A DNA stretch of 52,449 nucleotides, taken from contig NCRC01000026.1 of the NCBI GenBank assembly GCA_002894685.1, forward strand, positions 1 through 52,449, given 5' to 3'. Made by a program: the position numbers and the translations under genes. The notes under the pieces are model-generated. The model was given only the letters and a program-made list of their open reading frames with translations, ran no database searches and was not told where the DNA came from. Positions 25,723 to 34,349 of the stretch are shown one piece after another (the stretch's first letter is position 1; each line of letters starts with the position of its first letter). This DNA is from Salinivenus lutea. Lineage in GTDB: Bacteria; Bacteroidota; Rhodothermia; Rhodothermales; Salinibacteraceae.

Positions 25723-27273
25723 ATGGATTCCACCAAGCGCCACCTTCTCCTCATCCTCGACGGCTGGGGCCTCGCCGACGACCCCTCCGTCAGCGCCATC
25801 GAGCAGGCCGATACCCCGTTCGTCGAGTCCCTGTTCGAGCGCTACCCCCACGCCACACTCAAGGCCTCGGGCCGCGCCGTGGGGTTGCCCGACGGCCAGA
25901 TGGGCAACTCGGAGGTTGGCCATACCAACCTGGGCGCCGGGCGCGTGGTGTGGCAGGAGATTCTGCGCATCTCGAAGGCCATCGAGGACGAGTCCTTTTT
26001 CGAAAATGAGGCGCTCGTGTCCGCCGCCCGACACGCCCGCGAGAACGATCAGAAGCTGCATCTAATGGGGTGCTTCTCGGACGGCGGCGTACACAGTCAC
26101 CTGGAGCACCTGTACGGCCTGTTGGAGCTGGCCCGCCGCGAGGACCTGGCCCCGGAGCAGGTCTGCGTCCACGCCTTCACCGACGGGCGTGACACCGACC
26201 CGCACGGCGGCGTCGACTACGTTCGGCAGTTCCAGGACGCGGCGGCGGACGTGGGCGTGGGGCAGCTCGTCTCCATCATCGGCCGCTACTACGCGATGGA
26301 CCGGGACGAGCGCTGGGAGCGCACGGAGCGCGCGTACCGACTGCTGACGGAGGGAACGGGAGCGGCCTTCGACGACCCGGTGGCGGCCCTGGAGGCCAGC
26401 TACGAGGACGATGTGACCGACGAGTTCGTGGAGCCCCGTCGCATCCGCACCGAGGCCGAGGCGGCCTTCGGAGATCACGGGACGCGGGTGGAGGACGGGG
26501 ACGCCGTCATCTACTACAACTTCCGGGCGGACCGGGCCCGCCAGCTCACGCGTGCCTTTACCGATGCGGCGTTCGACGGCTTTGACCGGGAGCGGCCCGA
26601 CGACCTCCGCTTCGTGACGATGGCGCCGTACGACGAATCGTTCGATGTGCCCGTGGCCTTCGACAAGGTGAACCTGAAAGAGACCCTCGGCGAGGCCATC
26701 AGCGAGCGAGGCGGGCGCCAGCTGCGCGTGGCCGAGACGGAGAAGTACGCCCACGTCACCTACTTCTTCAGCGGGGGGCGCGAGGCGGCGTTTGAGGGCG
26801 AGGACCGTATCCTGGTGCCGTCGCCCGACGTGGCGACCTACGACCTGCAGCCTGAGATGAGCGCGCCCGAGGTGGCGGAGCGCACGGCCGACGCGCTCGG
26901 GGAAACCGACTACAACCTCGTCGTCCTCAACTTTGCCAACCCGGACATGGTGGGGCACACCGGCGACTTCGACGCGGCGGTGGCGGCGTGCGAGGCGGTC
27001 GACGCGGCGGCCCGGACCGTGGTTGAGGCCGCCCGGTCACAGGACTATTCCGTGAGTGTCATCGCCGATCACGGCAACGCGGACAAGCTGCGCAACCCCG
27101 ACGGCTCGCCGCATACGGCCCACACCACGGCCCTCGTCCCGCACATCATCCTGAAGGACGGAGTTGACGGGCCGATCCAGGACGGAAAGCTGGGCGACGT
27201 GGCCCCCACGATTCTCGCGCTTCTGGACGAGGACATCCCGGACGCCATGGACGGCGACGTGCTCGTGTCCTAG
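25723..27273 (+). CDS. gpmI: 2,3-bisphosphoglycerate-independent phosphoglycerate mutase
   Basis: This 516-residue manganese enzyme interconverts 3- and 2-phosphoglycerate in glycolysis. LLILDGWGLADDP gives the first metal Asp; the phosphorylated Ser is S63 in GQMGNSEVGHTNLGAGR. FTDGRDTDP, GRYYAMDRDERWERTE, YYNFRADRARQLTRAF, VLNFANPDMVGHTGD and VIADHGNADK complete the alkaline-phosphatase-like active site. Length and order are standard. The start is ATG 25723, 61 bases after nth; the transcription unit is probably separate, with sppA converging from the other side. Confidence 0.98.
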   Translation: MDSTKRHLLLILDGWGLADDPSVSAIEQADTPFVESLFERYPHATLKASGRAVGLPDGQMGNSEVGHTNLGAGRVVWQEILRISKAIEDESFFENEALVSAARHARENDQKLHLMGCFSDGGVHSHLEHLYGLLELARREDLAPEQVCVHAFTDGRDTDPHGGVDYVRQFQDAAADVGVGQLVSIIGRYYAMDRDERWERTERAYRLLTEGTGAAFDDPVAALEASYEDDVTDEFVEPRRIRTEAEAAFGDHGTRVEDGDAVIYYNFRADRARQLTRAFTDAAFDGFDRERPDDLRFVTMAPYDESFDVPVAFDKVNLKETLGEAISERGGRQLRVAETEKYAHVTYFFSGGREAAFEGEDRILVPSPDVATYDLQPEMSAPEVAERTADALGETDYNLVVLNFANPDMVGHTGDFDAAVAACEAVDAAARTVVEAARSQDYSVSVIADHGNADKLRNPDGSPHTAHTTALVPHIILKDGVDGPIQDGKLGDVAPTILALLDEDIPDAMDGDVLVS

Positions 27274-27317
27274 CGGCCGTGCCCGCTGGGGAGGGCGGAG
27301 CCGAGGGCGAGGAGAAA

Positions 27318-27370
27318 GGCCTCCCCTGCCCGAATTGCCGGCGCGGATCAGGTGCGCCGCCGGGGAGGCC
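27318..27370 (-). terminator. Possible terminator for sppA (between convergent gpmI and sppA)
   Basis: GGCCTCCCC (27318-27326) and GGGGAGGCC (27362-27370) form a perfect 9-bp stem with GC-rich pairing inside the 35-base loop. On the minus strand it is followed by only TTT, so it is weak as a classical terminator. Confidence 0.45.
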
Positions 27371-27382
27371 CCTCCGAGACGC

Positions 27383-29188
27383 CTATTCGACGGTGGGGAC
27401 GGCGGGGAGGCGGGTCTGCACGGTGCCGTCGGTTCCCACGACGCGATCGAGGACGCGCCGGTGCCGCCACAGCTTCCGCTCCAGTGGGGTAGAAAGGGTT
27501 GCGTGCCACAGCTGGGTCGCCTGCGTGGAAAAGCTCTCGTTCAGGCGTTCGAGGACCGTCTGCGGGCGAGGCAGCTCCCGGGTGCGGTACGGCCCGTCGC
27601 CCAGGTTGGCGGCCTGTCCCGCCATCGCAATGGCGGACTGGAGCGAGCCCAGCGTGTCCACGAGGCCAACCTCGCGGGCGTCCTGCCCCGACCACACGCG
27701 GCCCTGCGCCACCTCGTGCACCGCGGAGGTGTCCATGCCCCGCCCCTCGGCCACGCGCTCCAGGAAGGTGTTGTACGTCTGGTCGATCGACTGGCCAATC
27801 AGGCGCCGTTCCTGGGAAGAGAGCGGGCGGCTCGACGAGTACATGTCCGCGTACGGGCTGGTCTGCACCCCGTCGAAGGTGACGCCCAGCTGGTCCTCAA
27901 AGAGCTCCTGCGTGTTGAGCAGAAGGCCGATAACCCCGATGGAGCCGGTGACGGTCGTCGGGTTGGCCACGATCGAGTCGGCCGCCGCGGCGAGGTAGTA
28001 CCCGCCGGAGGCCGCCACGTCGCCCATCGACACGATGACCGGCTTCTCCTGAGCCGTCCGATCCACGGCCCGCCACATGGCCTCCGAGGCAGAGGCGCTG
28101 CCGCCGGGCGAGTTCACGCGGAGCACCACGGCCTCCGTCGACGCGTTGGTTCGCGCCTCCTCCAGCGCATCGATCAGGGTGCCGGCGCCGAGGGATTGCT
28201 GGCCGCCGAACGGGCTCTCGCTCGGGTCGCCCGGCACGATGCTGCCCTCCGCGTACACCACGTCGATCGTGCCCGTGCCGGTGTACGACACCCCGGCGCT
28301 GGAGGCCGAGATGCGTTTGTATTTGGAGAGGGACACCGTCGGCAGGCCCGACGTTGTGGGAGAGGTGGGAACCAGGTCCTCCAGCACGTCGCGCACCTCG
28401 TCCTCGTAGTGGAGGCCGTCCACCAGCCCTTCCTCCACCGCGGCGGAGGCGGTGAGCAGGGGCGTCTCATCGGCCATCTGGTCCAGGGCCTCGGCGGAGA
28501 GGGACCGGTCGGCCGCAATGGCCTCGGTGAACTGGGTGTTGATCGTGTTCAGGAGGGCGTTGAGCTGCAGGCGGTTTTCTTCCGACAGGTCCGAGCGGAC
28601 GAAGGTCTCCGCGGCGCTCTTGAACTTGCCGGCCCGGATCACCTGGGGCTCCACGCCCAGCTTTTCAAACGCCCCCTCGAAGAACGACAGGATGGTCGCA
28701 AAGCCGTTGTACTCGAAGCTCGACTGCGGGCCCACGTAGACGCTGTCGGCTGCGCTGGCGACGAAGTAGTCCTTTTCGCTCATTCCAAACTCCTCGCTGG
28801 ACGCGATGACGGGCGTGCCGCTCGCCGAGACCCGCTTCACGGCCTGGCGAACCTCCTCCAGGGTGCCCCACTGCGACGAGGTGCCCTTCATGCGGAGCCA
28901 CACCGCCTCGATCCGGTCGTCCTGCGCGGCATTTCGGAGGGCCGTCTGCAAATCCCGCAGGTCGTAGGTGGGGCCCTCCCCGAAGGCCTGCCGGAAGGGG
29001 TCGTCGGCCGCCTTCTCGGGGATCGTTCCCTGGAGCGGCACCGTGAGCACCGACCCGTCCGTCACCGACGGCGCCGTGTCGGTCGACAGCGCCAGGGCGA
29101 AGAAAAAGAAGACGACGACGAAAACAACGAGGCCGAACGCAAGGAGCGTCCCGAGGACACTGGCAGCGAGCGTCGAGAGAAAGCGCAT
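27383..29188 (-). CDS. sppA: Signal peptide peptidase SppA, 67K type
   Basis: This 601-residue membrane-bound serine protease degrades cleaved signal peptides. One N-terminal transmembrane helix (about residues 8-33) precedes two tandem SppA/ClpP-like domains. The catalytic Lys is K190 in GKFKSAAE (first domain) and the Ser nucleophile is S394 in GDVAASGGYYLAA (second domain), the split dyad of E. coli-type SppA. RVNSPGGSASASEAMWRAV and TVTGSIGVIG are also conserved. The start at 29188 is the only one giving the membrane anchor. It is divergent from hrcA. Confidence 0.96.
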   Translation of the reverse strand: MRFLSTLAASVLGTLLAFGLVVFVVVFFFFALALSTDTAPSVTDGSVLTVPLQGTIPEKAADDPFRQAFGEGPTYDLRDLQTALRNAAQDDRIEAVWLRMKGTSSQWGTLEEVRQAVKRVSASGTPVIASSEEFGMSEKDYFVASAADSVYVGPQSSFEYNGFATILSFFEGAFEKLGVEPQVIRAGKFKSAAETFVRSDLSEENRLQLNALLNTINTQFTEAIAADRSLSAEALDQMADETPLLTASAAVEEGLVDGLHYEDEVRDVLEDLVPTSPTTSGLPTVSLSKYKRISASSAGVSYTGTGTIDVVYAEGSIVPGDPSESPFGGQQSLGAGTLIDALEEARTNASTEAVVLRVNSPGGSASASEAMWRAVDRTAQEKPVIVSMGDVAASGGYYLAAAADSIVANPTTVTGSIGVIGLLLNTQELFEDQLGVTFDGVQTSPYADMYSSSRPLSSQERRLIGQSIDQTYNTFLERVAEGRGMDTSAVHEVAQGRVWSGQDAREVGLVDTLGSLQSAIAMAGQAANLGDGPYRTRELPRPQTVLERLNESFSTQATQLWHATLSTPLERKLWRHRRVLDRVVGTDGTVQTRLPAVPTVE

Positions 29189-29368
29189 AGGGCAGGGGGC
29201 GAGCGAGAAGGAACGAGACGGGCGGGCCGCGGCAACAATGCCGCCGGCGGCACACCGGTGCTGTATGCGGGGGGCAGGCGAGCGTTTCGGTGGGAGCGCT
29301 TACGCGGCGTCTCCCCGCCAAAAGGAAACCTGATGCGACGACGCATGTACAGCATAGCGATCTCAACG

Positions 29369-29422
29369 ACCTCTCACTGCCGGTCCTCGGCCCTGAGGCC
29401 GTAGGGGGCGCTGAGAGGTTTT
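29369..29422 (+). promoter_or_regulatory. Hairpin with T-run in the hrcA leader
   Basis: ACCTCTCA (29369-29376) and TGAGAGGT (29412-29419) form a perfect 8-bp stem; a small CCTC/GAGG stem lies inside the loop, and TTTT ends at 29422. It lies 39 bases before the hrcA start and could be an attenuator-like structure. No CIRCE element (TTAGCACTC-N9-GAGTGCTAA) was seen here. Confidence 0.45.
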
Positions 29423-29460
29423 CCGCACTGGGAAGGCAGGATAACCGCGTCCGCAATAAC

Positions 29461-30573
29461 GTGAGCAGGAGCACTGATGGCGCCACACCGGGACGGGACG
29501 AGCGTCCGTCCCTCAGCGATCGGGAGCGGACCATCCTCCGCCTGGTCGTTGAAGGCTTTGTCGATTCGGCGGGGCCCGTGGGCTCGCGCCGTCTAGCCAA
29601 AAACAGTTCGCTGGACCTCAGTGCCGCCTCCATCCGCAACACGATGGCGGACCTGGAGGACATGGGGTACCTCGATCACCCGTACACCTCCGCCGGACGC
29701 GTGCCCACCCGGCTCGGCTACCGCACCTTCGTGGACGACCTGATGAACAAGCCGGAGCTGTCGCCGGTGGAGCGGCAGGTGCTTCGGATGAAGCTGGCCC
29801 GCCTGGCCGATGACACGGAGCAGCTGCTGCGGGAGAGCACGCGCCTGCTCAGCAAGCTGTCCAACCTCCTGGGCATTGCACTCACCCCGCGCCTCTCGAC
29901 GGGCGTGCTGGAGCGGATCGACATTGTGCCGCTCTCGGGCAACCGCATCATGTTTGTTCTGAGCGTGCGCGGGGGGCTCGTGAAGACCATCGTGCTCAGC
30001 TTTGAGTCGGACCTGAACCGGTCGGAAATCGACCGGGTGGTGTCCATCCTGAACGAGCGGCTGGCCGGCCTCACCCTCCAGGAAATCCGCGAGACCCACG
30101 AGGAGCGCATAAAGGACCTGCGCGACGACACCGGCCTCGTGCAGCTGGTCATGAAGGAGTCGGCCCTGCTGTTTAGCGAGCCGGAGGAGGGGCGGCTGCA
30201 GTTCGACGGCACGCAGAACATTCTCGCGCAGCCCGAATTCCAGGAGCCGGACGATATTCGCCACCTGATCGAAACGATCGAGGACGAGGATCGGGTGGTG
30301 CAGGTGCTCGAAAACCTATTCGAATCCGACCCCGACGCTGTGGGGCAGGCCACCGTTCGTATCGGCAGCACGGAGGATGAGGAGGAGATGGATGCCTACT
30401 CCATCGTCACCTCGCCCTACCAGCTGGGCGATACGATTGGCACGCTCGGCGTCATCGGACCGCCCCGCATGGACTATGCCCGCGCCGTGGCCCTGGTTGA
30501 GAGTGCCGCCCACGCGGTCAACCGGCCCGCGGACGATGCGTCCTCGGATGCCCCTGAGGGGCGTGACGACTAG
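29461..30573 (+). CDS. hrcA: Heat-inducible transcription repressor HrcA
   Basis: This 370-residue repressor has an N-terminal winged helix (LSDRERTILRLVVEGFVDSAGPVGSRRLAK in pieces, then SAASIRNTMADLEDMGYLDHPYTSAGRVPTRLGYR in pieces), a central GAF-like/dimerisation part and the conserved C-terminal GTLGVIGPPRMDYARAVALV. The long frame opens at 29290, but the family N-terminus suggests GTG 29461 as the start; ATG codons are absent nearby. It normally binds CIRCE operators and controls chaperone genes. It heads the hrcA-grpE-dnaJ cluster. An acidic insert EDEEEMDAYSI lies near residue 305. Confidence 0.95.
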   Translation: MSRSTDGATPGRDERPSLSDRERTILRLVVEGFVDSAGPVGSRRLAKNSSLDLSAASIRNTMADLEDMGYLDHPYTSAGRVPTRLGYRTFVDDLMNKPELSPVERQVLRMKLARLADDTEQLLRESTRLLSKLSNLLGIALTPRLSTGVLERIDIVPLSGNRIMFVLSVRGGLVKTIVLSFESDLNRSEIDRVVSILNERLAGLTLQEIRETHEERIKDLRDDTGLVQLVMKESALLFSEPEEGRLQFDGTQNILAQPEFQEPDDIRHLIETIEDEDRVVQVLENLFESDPDAVGQATVRIGSTEDEEEMDAYSIVTSPYQLGDTIGTLGVIGPPRMDYARAVALVESAAHAVNRPADDASSDAPEGRDD

Positions 30574-30580
30574 CACTCCC

Positions 30581-30620
30581 GAGCGACGCCCGGTGTAGGA
30601 CCCCTGGACCCTCGTCGCTC
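30581..30620 (+). other. Hairpin downstream of hrcA
   Basis: GAGCGACG (30581-30588) and CGTCGCTC (30613-30620) form a perfect 8-bp stem starting 8 bases after the hrcA stop, with no T-tract. The rest of the 326-base hrcA-grpE spacer (30574-30899) contains a T-rich TGTTTTGTTTG near 30651 and no other recognisable feature; no CIRCE operator was found in it. Confidence 0.45.
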
Positions 30621-30899
30621 AAAGCGTGCCTCGGAGCGACAGCGGAATCTGTTTTGTTTGAGGCTCTACCGATCGCGCAAGCCCGCTTGTACACCATTGC
30701 ACTCCTACCGTCCGCTCTATCGGAGGGAAGGAGCCTTTTCGTTATTGGACGAGTTTCGGACTCCCCGGTCGAGCCCCGAAGGGACGATCGTTGATCGAGG
30801 GCTTGGGCGGTCCCCGGCGGCCGGTCCCGGCCCCATGAGCGCCGGTGCCGACGCCTCGTTCGTTGTTCACCCATCTTGTCTCTAAACCCTACTCCCAAC

Positions 30900-31529
30900 G
30901 TGAGCACAAACGCCACCAATGGCTCCCAGACGACCGACGATCCGCCCGAGACGGCGGACGAAAACGAGACGTCCGCCGACGGCCCCCCCGATGCGTCGGA
31001 GGACGCAGCGGGAGAACCGGACGAGCGGATCGACGAGCTGGAGGCGCACGTCGAGTCCCTGAAGGACGAGCGCGACGAGCTCAACGAACGCCTGCTCCGC
31101 AAGGCCGCCGAGTTCGACAACTTCCGGCGCCGCATGAAGCGCGAGAAGGAACGGCGCTACACGAACGGCAAGCTCGACGTCATCGAGCCGCTTTTGGAGG
31201 TCGTCGACGACTTTGAGCGGTCGCTGGAGGCGACCGAGGACCTGGAGGACTCGCAGGACGCCGAGTCGGCCTACGAGTCGCTGAAGGGAGGGGTCGAGAT
31301 GGTATTCCGTAAATTCCGGGACACCCTGGAAACCCTGGGGGTGGAGCCGATTGAAGCCGAGGGCGAGCCCTTCGACGAGAACCTGCACGAGGCCATGATG
31401 CGTCAGCCCACGGACGACGCGGAGCCGGGGACGGTGCTCCACGAGATTCGGAAAGGGTACCGCATGGGGGACCGCGTGGTGCGGCACAGCCGGGTAGTGG
31501 TCGCCGCGCAGGAGGAAGAAGGAGAATAG
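30900..31529 (+). CDS. grpE: Nucleotide exchange factor GrpE
   Basis: This 209-residue GrpE is the nucleotide exchange factor of DnaK. A disordered acidic N-terminus (about 50 residues) leads to the long helix with LKDERDELNERLLRKAAEFDNFRRRMKREKE (in pieces), the four-helix bundle, and the beta domain: GEPFDENLHEAMMRQPTDDAEPGTVLHEIRKGYRMGDRVVRHSRV (in pieces). I chose GTG 30900 (MSTNATNG); an in-frame TTG at 30876 would add eight residues, and neither has a clear Shine-Dalgarno. dnaJ follows after 74 bases; dnaK is not in the window. Confidence 0.95.
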   Translation: MSTNATNGSQTTDDPPETADENETSADGPPDASEDAAGEPDERIDELEAHVESLKDERDELNERLLRKAAEFDNFRRRMKREKERRYTNGKLDVIEPLLEVVDDFERSLEATEDLEDSQDAESAYESLKGGVEMVFRKFRDTLETLGVEPIEAEGEPFDENLHEAMMRQPTDDAEPGTVLHEIRKGYRMGDRVVRHSRVVVAAQEEEGE

Positions 31530-31603
31530 GACGCGGGCGCCTGCCCAGTGCCGCCGCACCCCGGGGCCCGACGCTTGTTTTGAATTGAGGTCAATCTACG
31601 TTT

Positions 31604-32782
31604 ATGCCGCGCGATTACTACGACATTCTGGGGGTCGACTCCGACGCCTCCGAAAAAGAGATCAAGAAAGCGTACCGGGAGAAGGCGATGGAGTACCACC
31701 CGGACCGCAACCCGGACGACCCGGAGGCCGAGAAAAAGTTCAAGGAGGCCTCGGAGGCGTACGAGGTGCTTTCGGACACTGAGCAGCGCCGGCGCTACGA
31801 CCAGTACGGCCACGCGGGCGTCAATCAGAATGGAGGCGGCGGGCGTGGTCGCGGTCGGGGGCGCGGCGGCTTCCACGACGTGGAAGACATCTTCAGCGCC
31901 TTCGACGAGATCTTTGGCGGGCGCGGCGGACGTCGTGGGGGCGGCGGGCGCGGACGGTCGAGCCGTCAGGGCGGCCGCCCCGGCAGCGACCTTCGCGTGA
32001 CCCTTCCCCTGACGCTCGAAGAGATTGCGGAGGGCACCGAGAAGGAGCTCAAGATTCGCAAGTACGTCGAGTGCGAGACGTGCGATGGCACGGGCGCCGA
32101 GGGCGGCATGTCGGGCAACAACTACGCCATGTGTCCGAAGTGCGACGGCACCGGCGAGCTGCGGCAGGTGTCGCGCTCCGTCTTTGGGCAGTTCGTGAAC
32201 GTGCAGGCGTGCCCCCGCTGCGACGGCGACGGGCGCATCATTGAGGACGCGTGTGGGGACTGCGGCGGCGACGGGCGCGTGGAGCGCGACGAGACGATCT
32301 CGGTGAACGTGCCGGCCGGCGTGATGGAGGGCAACTACCTGACGCTCTCCGGCGGCGGCAACGCGGGGACGCGCGGCGGGCCCGCGGGAGACCTCCGCAT
32401 CGAAATCGAGGAGAAGCCGCACGACGACTTCGTGCGGGACGGCCTCGACATCTACCACGACGTGTACCTCTCCATCCCCGAGGCGGCGCTCGGCACGGAG
32501 GTCGAGGTCCCGACGCTCGACGGACGGGCGCGCCTCGAAATCGATCCGGGGGTGCAGGGCGGCAAGATTCTCCGGATGCGCGACCGAGGCATCCCGGACC
32601 TGGAGGGGGCGGGCCGCGGCGATCAGATGAACCGCATTCACGTGTGGACGCCCAGCACGCTGACCGACGAGGAAGAGGAAATGATGCGGGAGCTTCGGGG
32701 CCGCGAGAATTTTCAGCCCCAGCCGTCCGAACCGAACACCGAAAAGTCGTTCTTTGAGCGGGTATCGGATGTGTTCTCGTAA
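31604..32782 (+). CDS. dnaJ: Chaperone DnaJ
   Basis: This 392-residue type I J-protein stimulates DnaK's ATPase and binds substrates. It has a J domain ([22 protein letters not shown] in pieces) with H32-P33-D34, a Gly/Arg/Phe-rich linker unusually rich in arginine (around residues 75-125), four zinc-binding repeats ([32 protein letters not shown]) and the C-terminal substrate-binding domain ([40 protein letters not shown]). The ATG at 31604 is preceded by TTTTG...TACGTTT, which resembles a Bacteroidota-type promoter very close to the start; this is weak. Confidence 0.97.
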   Translation: MPRDYYDILGVDSDASEKEIKKAYREKAMEYHPDRNPDDPEAEKKFKEASEAYEVLSDTEQRRRYDQYGHAGVNQNGGGGRGRGRGRGGFHDVEDIFSAFDEIFGGRGGRRGGGGRGRSSRQGGRPGSDLRVTLPLTLEEIAEGTEKELKIRKYVECETCDGTGAEGGMSGNNYAMCPKCDGTGELRQVSRSVFGQFVNVQACPRCDGDGRIIEDACGDCGGDGRVERDETISVNVPAGVMEGNYLTLSGGGNAGTRGGPAGDLRIEIEEKPHDDFVRDGLDIYHDVYLSIPEAALGTEVEVPTLDGRARLEIDPGVQGGKILRMRDRGIPDLEGAGRGDQMNRIHVWTPSTLTDEEEEMMRELRGRENFQPQPSEPNTEKSFFERVSDVFS

Positions 32783-32907
32783 CGGATCCGGGAGCGGCCG
32801 AACGGCCGGGGGCACTCTCGGTATCGGACGTATCCCCCGTCGCGTTCGGTTACGTCTGTAGCGAGGGCGCGACGATCATCCATTCCCGCACTGAACCTGC
32901 CGACCCT

Positions 32908-33453
32908 ATGCCCGATCCCGTTCCGGGAGACGCGTTTCGCGCAGTGATGCGCCGAGTTCCCTCGCCCGTCGTGGTGGTTACGGCGCAGGGGCCCCGTGAA
33001 GCCCGCGGCATCACCATCGGCTCCTTCACGAGCCTGGCCCTCGACCCCCCGCTCGTCAGCTTCAACGTGGGCTGTGGGGCCCGCATGCACGAGGTGATGG
33101 AGGCGTGTGATCGCTTTGCCGTGCACGTGCTGGGGGAGGAGCAGGCGCACCTCGCCAAGCGGTTTGCCATTCCGGGCCTCACGGGCGCGGAGCAGTTCGA
33201 GTCGGTGCCCTACCACGAAGACGCGCACGGCCTACCGGTCCTCGATGGGGTGACGGCCGTCTTTCACTGCGTGCCCGAGGACTCCCTCGTGGCCGGCGAC
33301 CATGAGCTGTACGTGGGCCGGGTGGTGGAGATGGAGGAGCATCCCGACCACGGCGCGGTGCTCTACTACCAGAGCGGGTATCACAGCGTCGGGAGCGAGC
33401 TTCCGTCCAGAGAATTCTCCCCGGTGAAGCGGCTGTCGAGCGAGTCGTCCTGA
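32908..33453 (+). CDS. Flavin reductase-like FMN-binding protein
   Basis: This 181-residue protein fits the flavin reductase-like domain family: FRAVMRRVPSPVVVVTAQGP, the GITIGSFTSLALDPPLVSFNVG flavin-binding strand-loop (in pieces), FAVHVLGEEQAHLAKRFA, and HELYVGRVVEMEEHPD. Such proteins reduce FMN with NAD(P)H for partner monooxygenases, or act as flavoproteins on their own. No partner enzyme is adjacent. Its last 73 bases overlap the 3' end of the convergent TIGR02757 gene. Confidence 0.88.
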   Translation: MPDPVPGDAFRAVMRRVPSPVVVVTAQGPREARGITIGSFTSLALDPPLVSFNVGCGARMHEVMEACDRFAVHVLGEEQAHLAKRFAIPGLTGAEQFESVPYHEDAHGLPVLDGVTAVFHCVPEDSLVAGDHELYVGRVVEMEEHPDHGAVLYYQSGYHSVGSELPSREFSPVKRLSSESS

Positions 33454-34223
33454 GCGCCGACGCCGTAGAAGGCGAAGTCGTACCGGGCGGGGTCTGTGGG
33501 CGCAAAATGGCGGCAGATGGCCGTGACGCGCCGGACCGCCGTCCAGTCCCTACTCTTCCGATCCAGAAGCCCCAGCGCCCGCACCTGCCGGCCGGCGTGC
33601 ACGTCGAGGGGCAGCATCAGGTCGCCCGGATCGAGGCACGACCACAGGCCGAGGTCTACCGGCCCGTCCCGCACCATCCAGCGCAGGTACATGTTCAGCC
33701 GCTTGCAGGCGCTGCCGGCGGCGGGGCGCGCGAGGTGTTTGCGGAGGCGCTCCGGCGTGTCGTCGTGAACGGTGAGCAGCGTCGTGCTCAGGCCCTGCAG
33801 GCCCGCCGCGACCGGTTCCTCGTCGGAAGCGGCCGCCGGTAGATGCGCGTCGACCAGGTTCTCCACCGAGCCGTAGCGGTCGAGCACGGCGCTCAGGTTG
33901 CGCGTGAGCCACACCGCGTCGATCGGCTGGAAGGTACGGTGCACGAAGCCGTCGAGCGCCCCGGCGTCGTCGGCCGGGTCGAAGGAGCGGACGAAGGCGA
34001 ACGGCGCGTGGTCCATCCGCTCGCAGAGCTCCTGGAGCTTGCGCAGCATCACATCGCGCCGGCCCCAGGCGAGCAGCGCCGCGTACAGTCCAATCACTTC
34101 CTGGTCGCGGGGATCGTCGAACGCGTGGGGAATCGAAATGGGATCGTCGTCGATGAACGCCGGGGTCTCGTAGCGGTCGACGAGGGTGTCGAGGTACTGC
34201 TGAAGAGCGTCCAGGGACGGCAC
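33381..34223 (-). CDS. TIGR02757 (DUF2400) family protein
   Basis: This 280-residue protein matches the TIGR02757/DUF2400 family of unknown function, common in Bacteroidota: FIDDDPISIPHAFDDPRDQEVIGLYAALLAWGRRD (in pieces), then the C-terminal KRLNMYLRWMVRDGPVDLGLW, PLDVHAGRQVRALGLLDRK and YDFAFYGVG. The fold is related to helix-hairpin-helix DNA glycosylases (PLDVH plays the role of the VD(T/V)H loop), so a DNA-repair relation is possible; this is inference. The start is at 34223. Confidence 0.85.
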   Translation of the reverse strand: MPSLDALQQYLDTLVDRYETPAFIDDDPISIPHAFDDPRDQEVIGLYAALLAWGRRDVMLRKLQELCERMDHAPFAFVRSFDPADDAGALDGFVHRTFQPIDAVWLTRNLSAVLDRYGSVENLVDAHLPAAASDEEPVAAGLQGLSTTLLTVHDDTPERLRKHLARPAAGSACKRLNMYLRWMVRDGPVDLGLWSCLDPGDLMLPLDVHAGRQVRALGLLDRKSRDWTAVRRVTAICRHFAPTDPARYDFAFYGVGAQDDSLDSRFTGENSLDGSSLPTL

Positions 34224-34349
34224 GGTCGACGAGGGCGGGGTGGTTAGGCAGAATCGAAACGGGGCGATTGGACGCGGCGACGGTCCCGGAGTTCGAATGC
34301 CCGGCCCGGGGCCGGGAGCGCCGAGTCGGGCCGTGGCGCGGAGCCCCGG

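Noticed and set aside
27164-29404. A 746-codon plus-strand open frame opposite sppA
   Set aside because: SppA catalytic residues are intact on the minus strand; the other frame has no recognisable domain.
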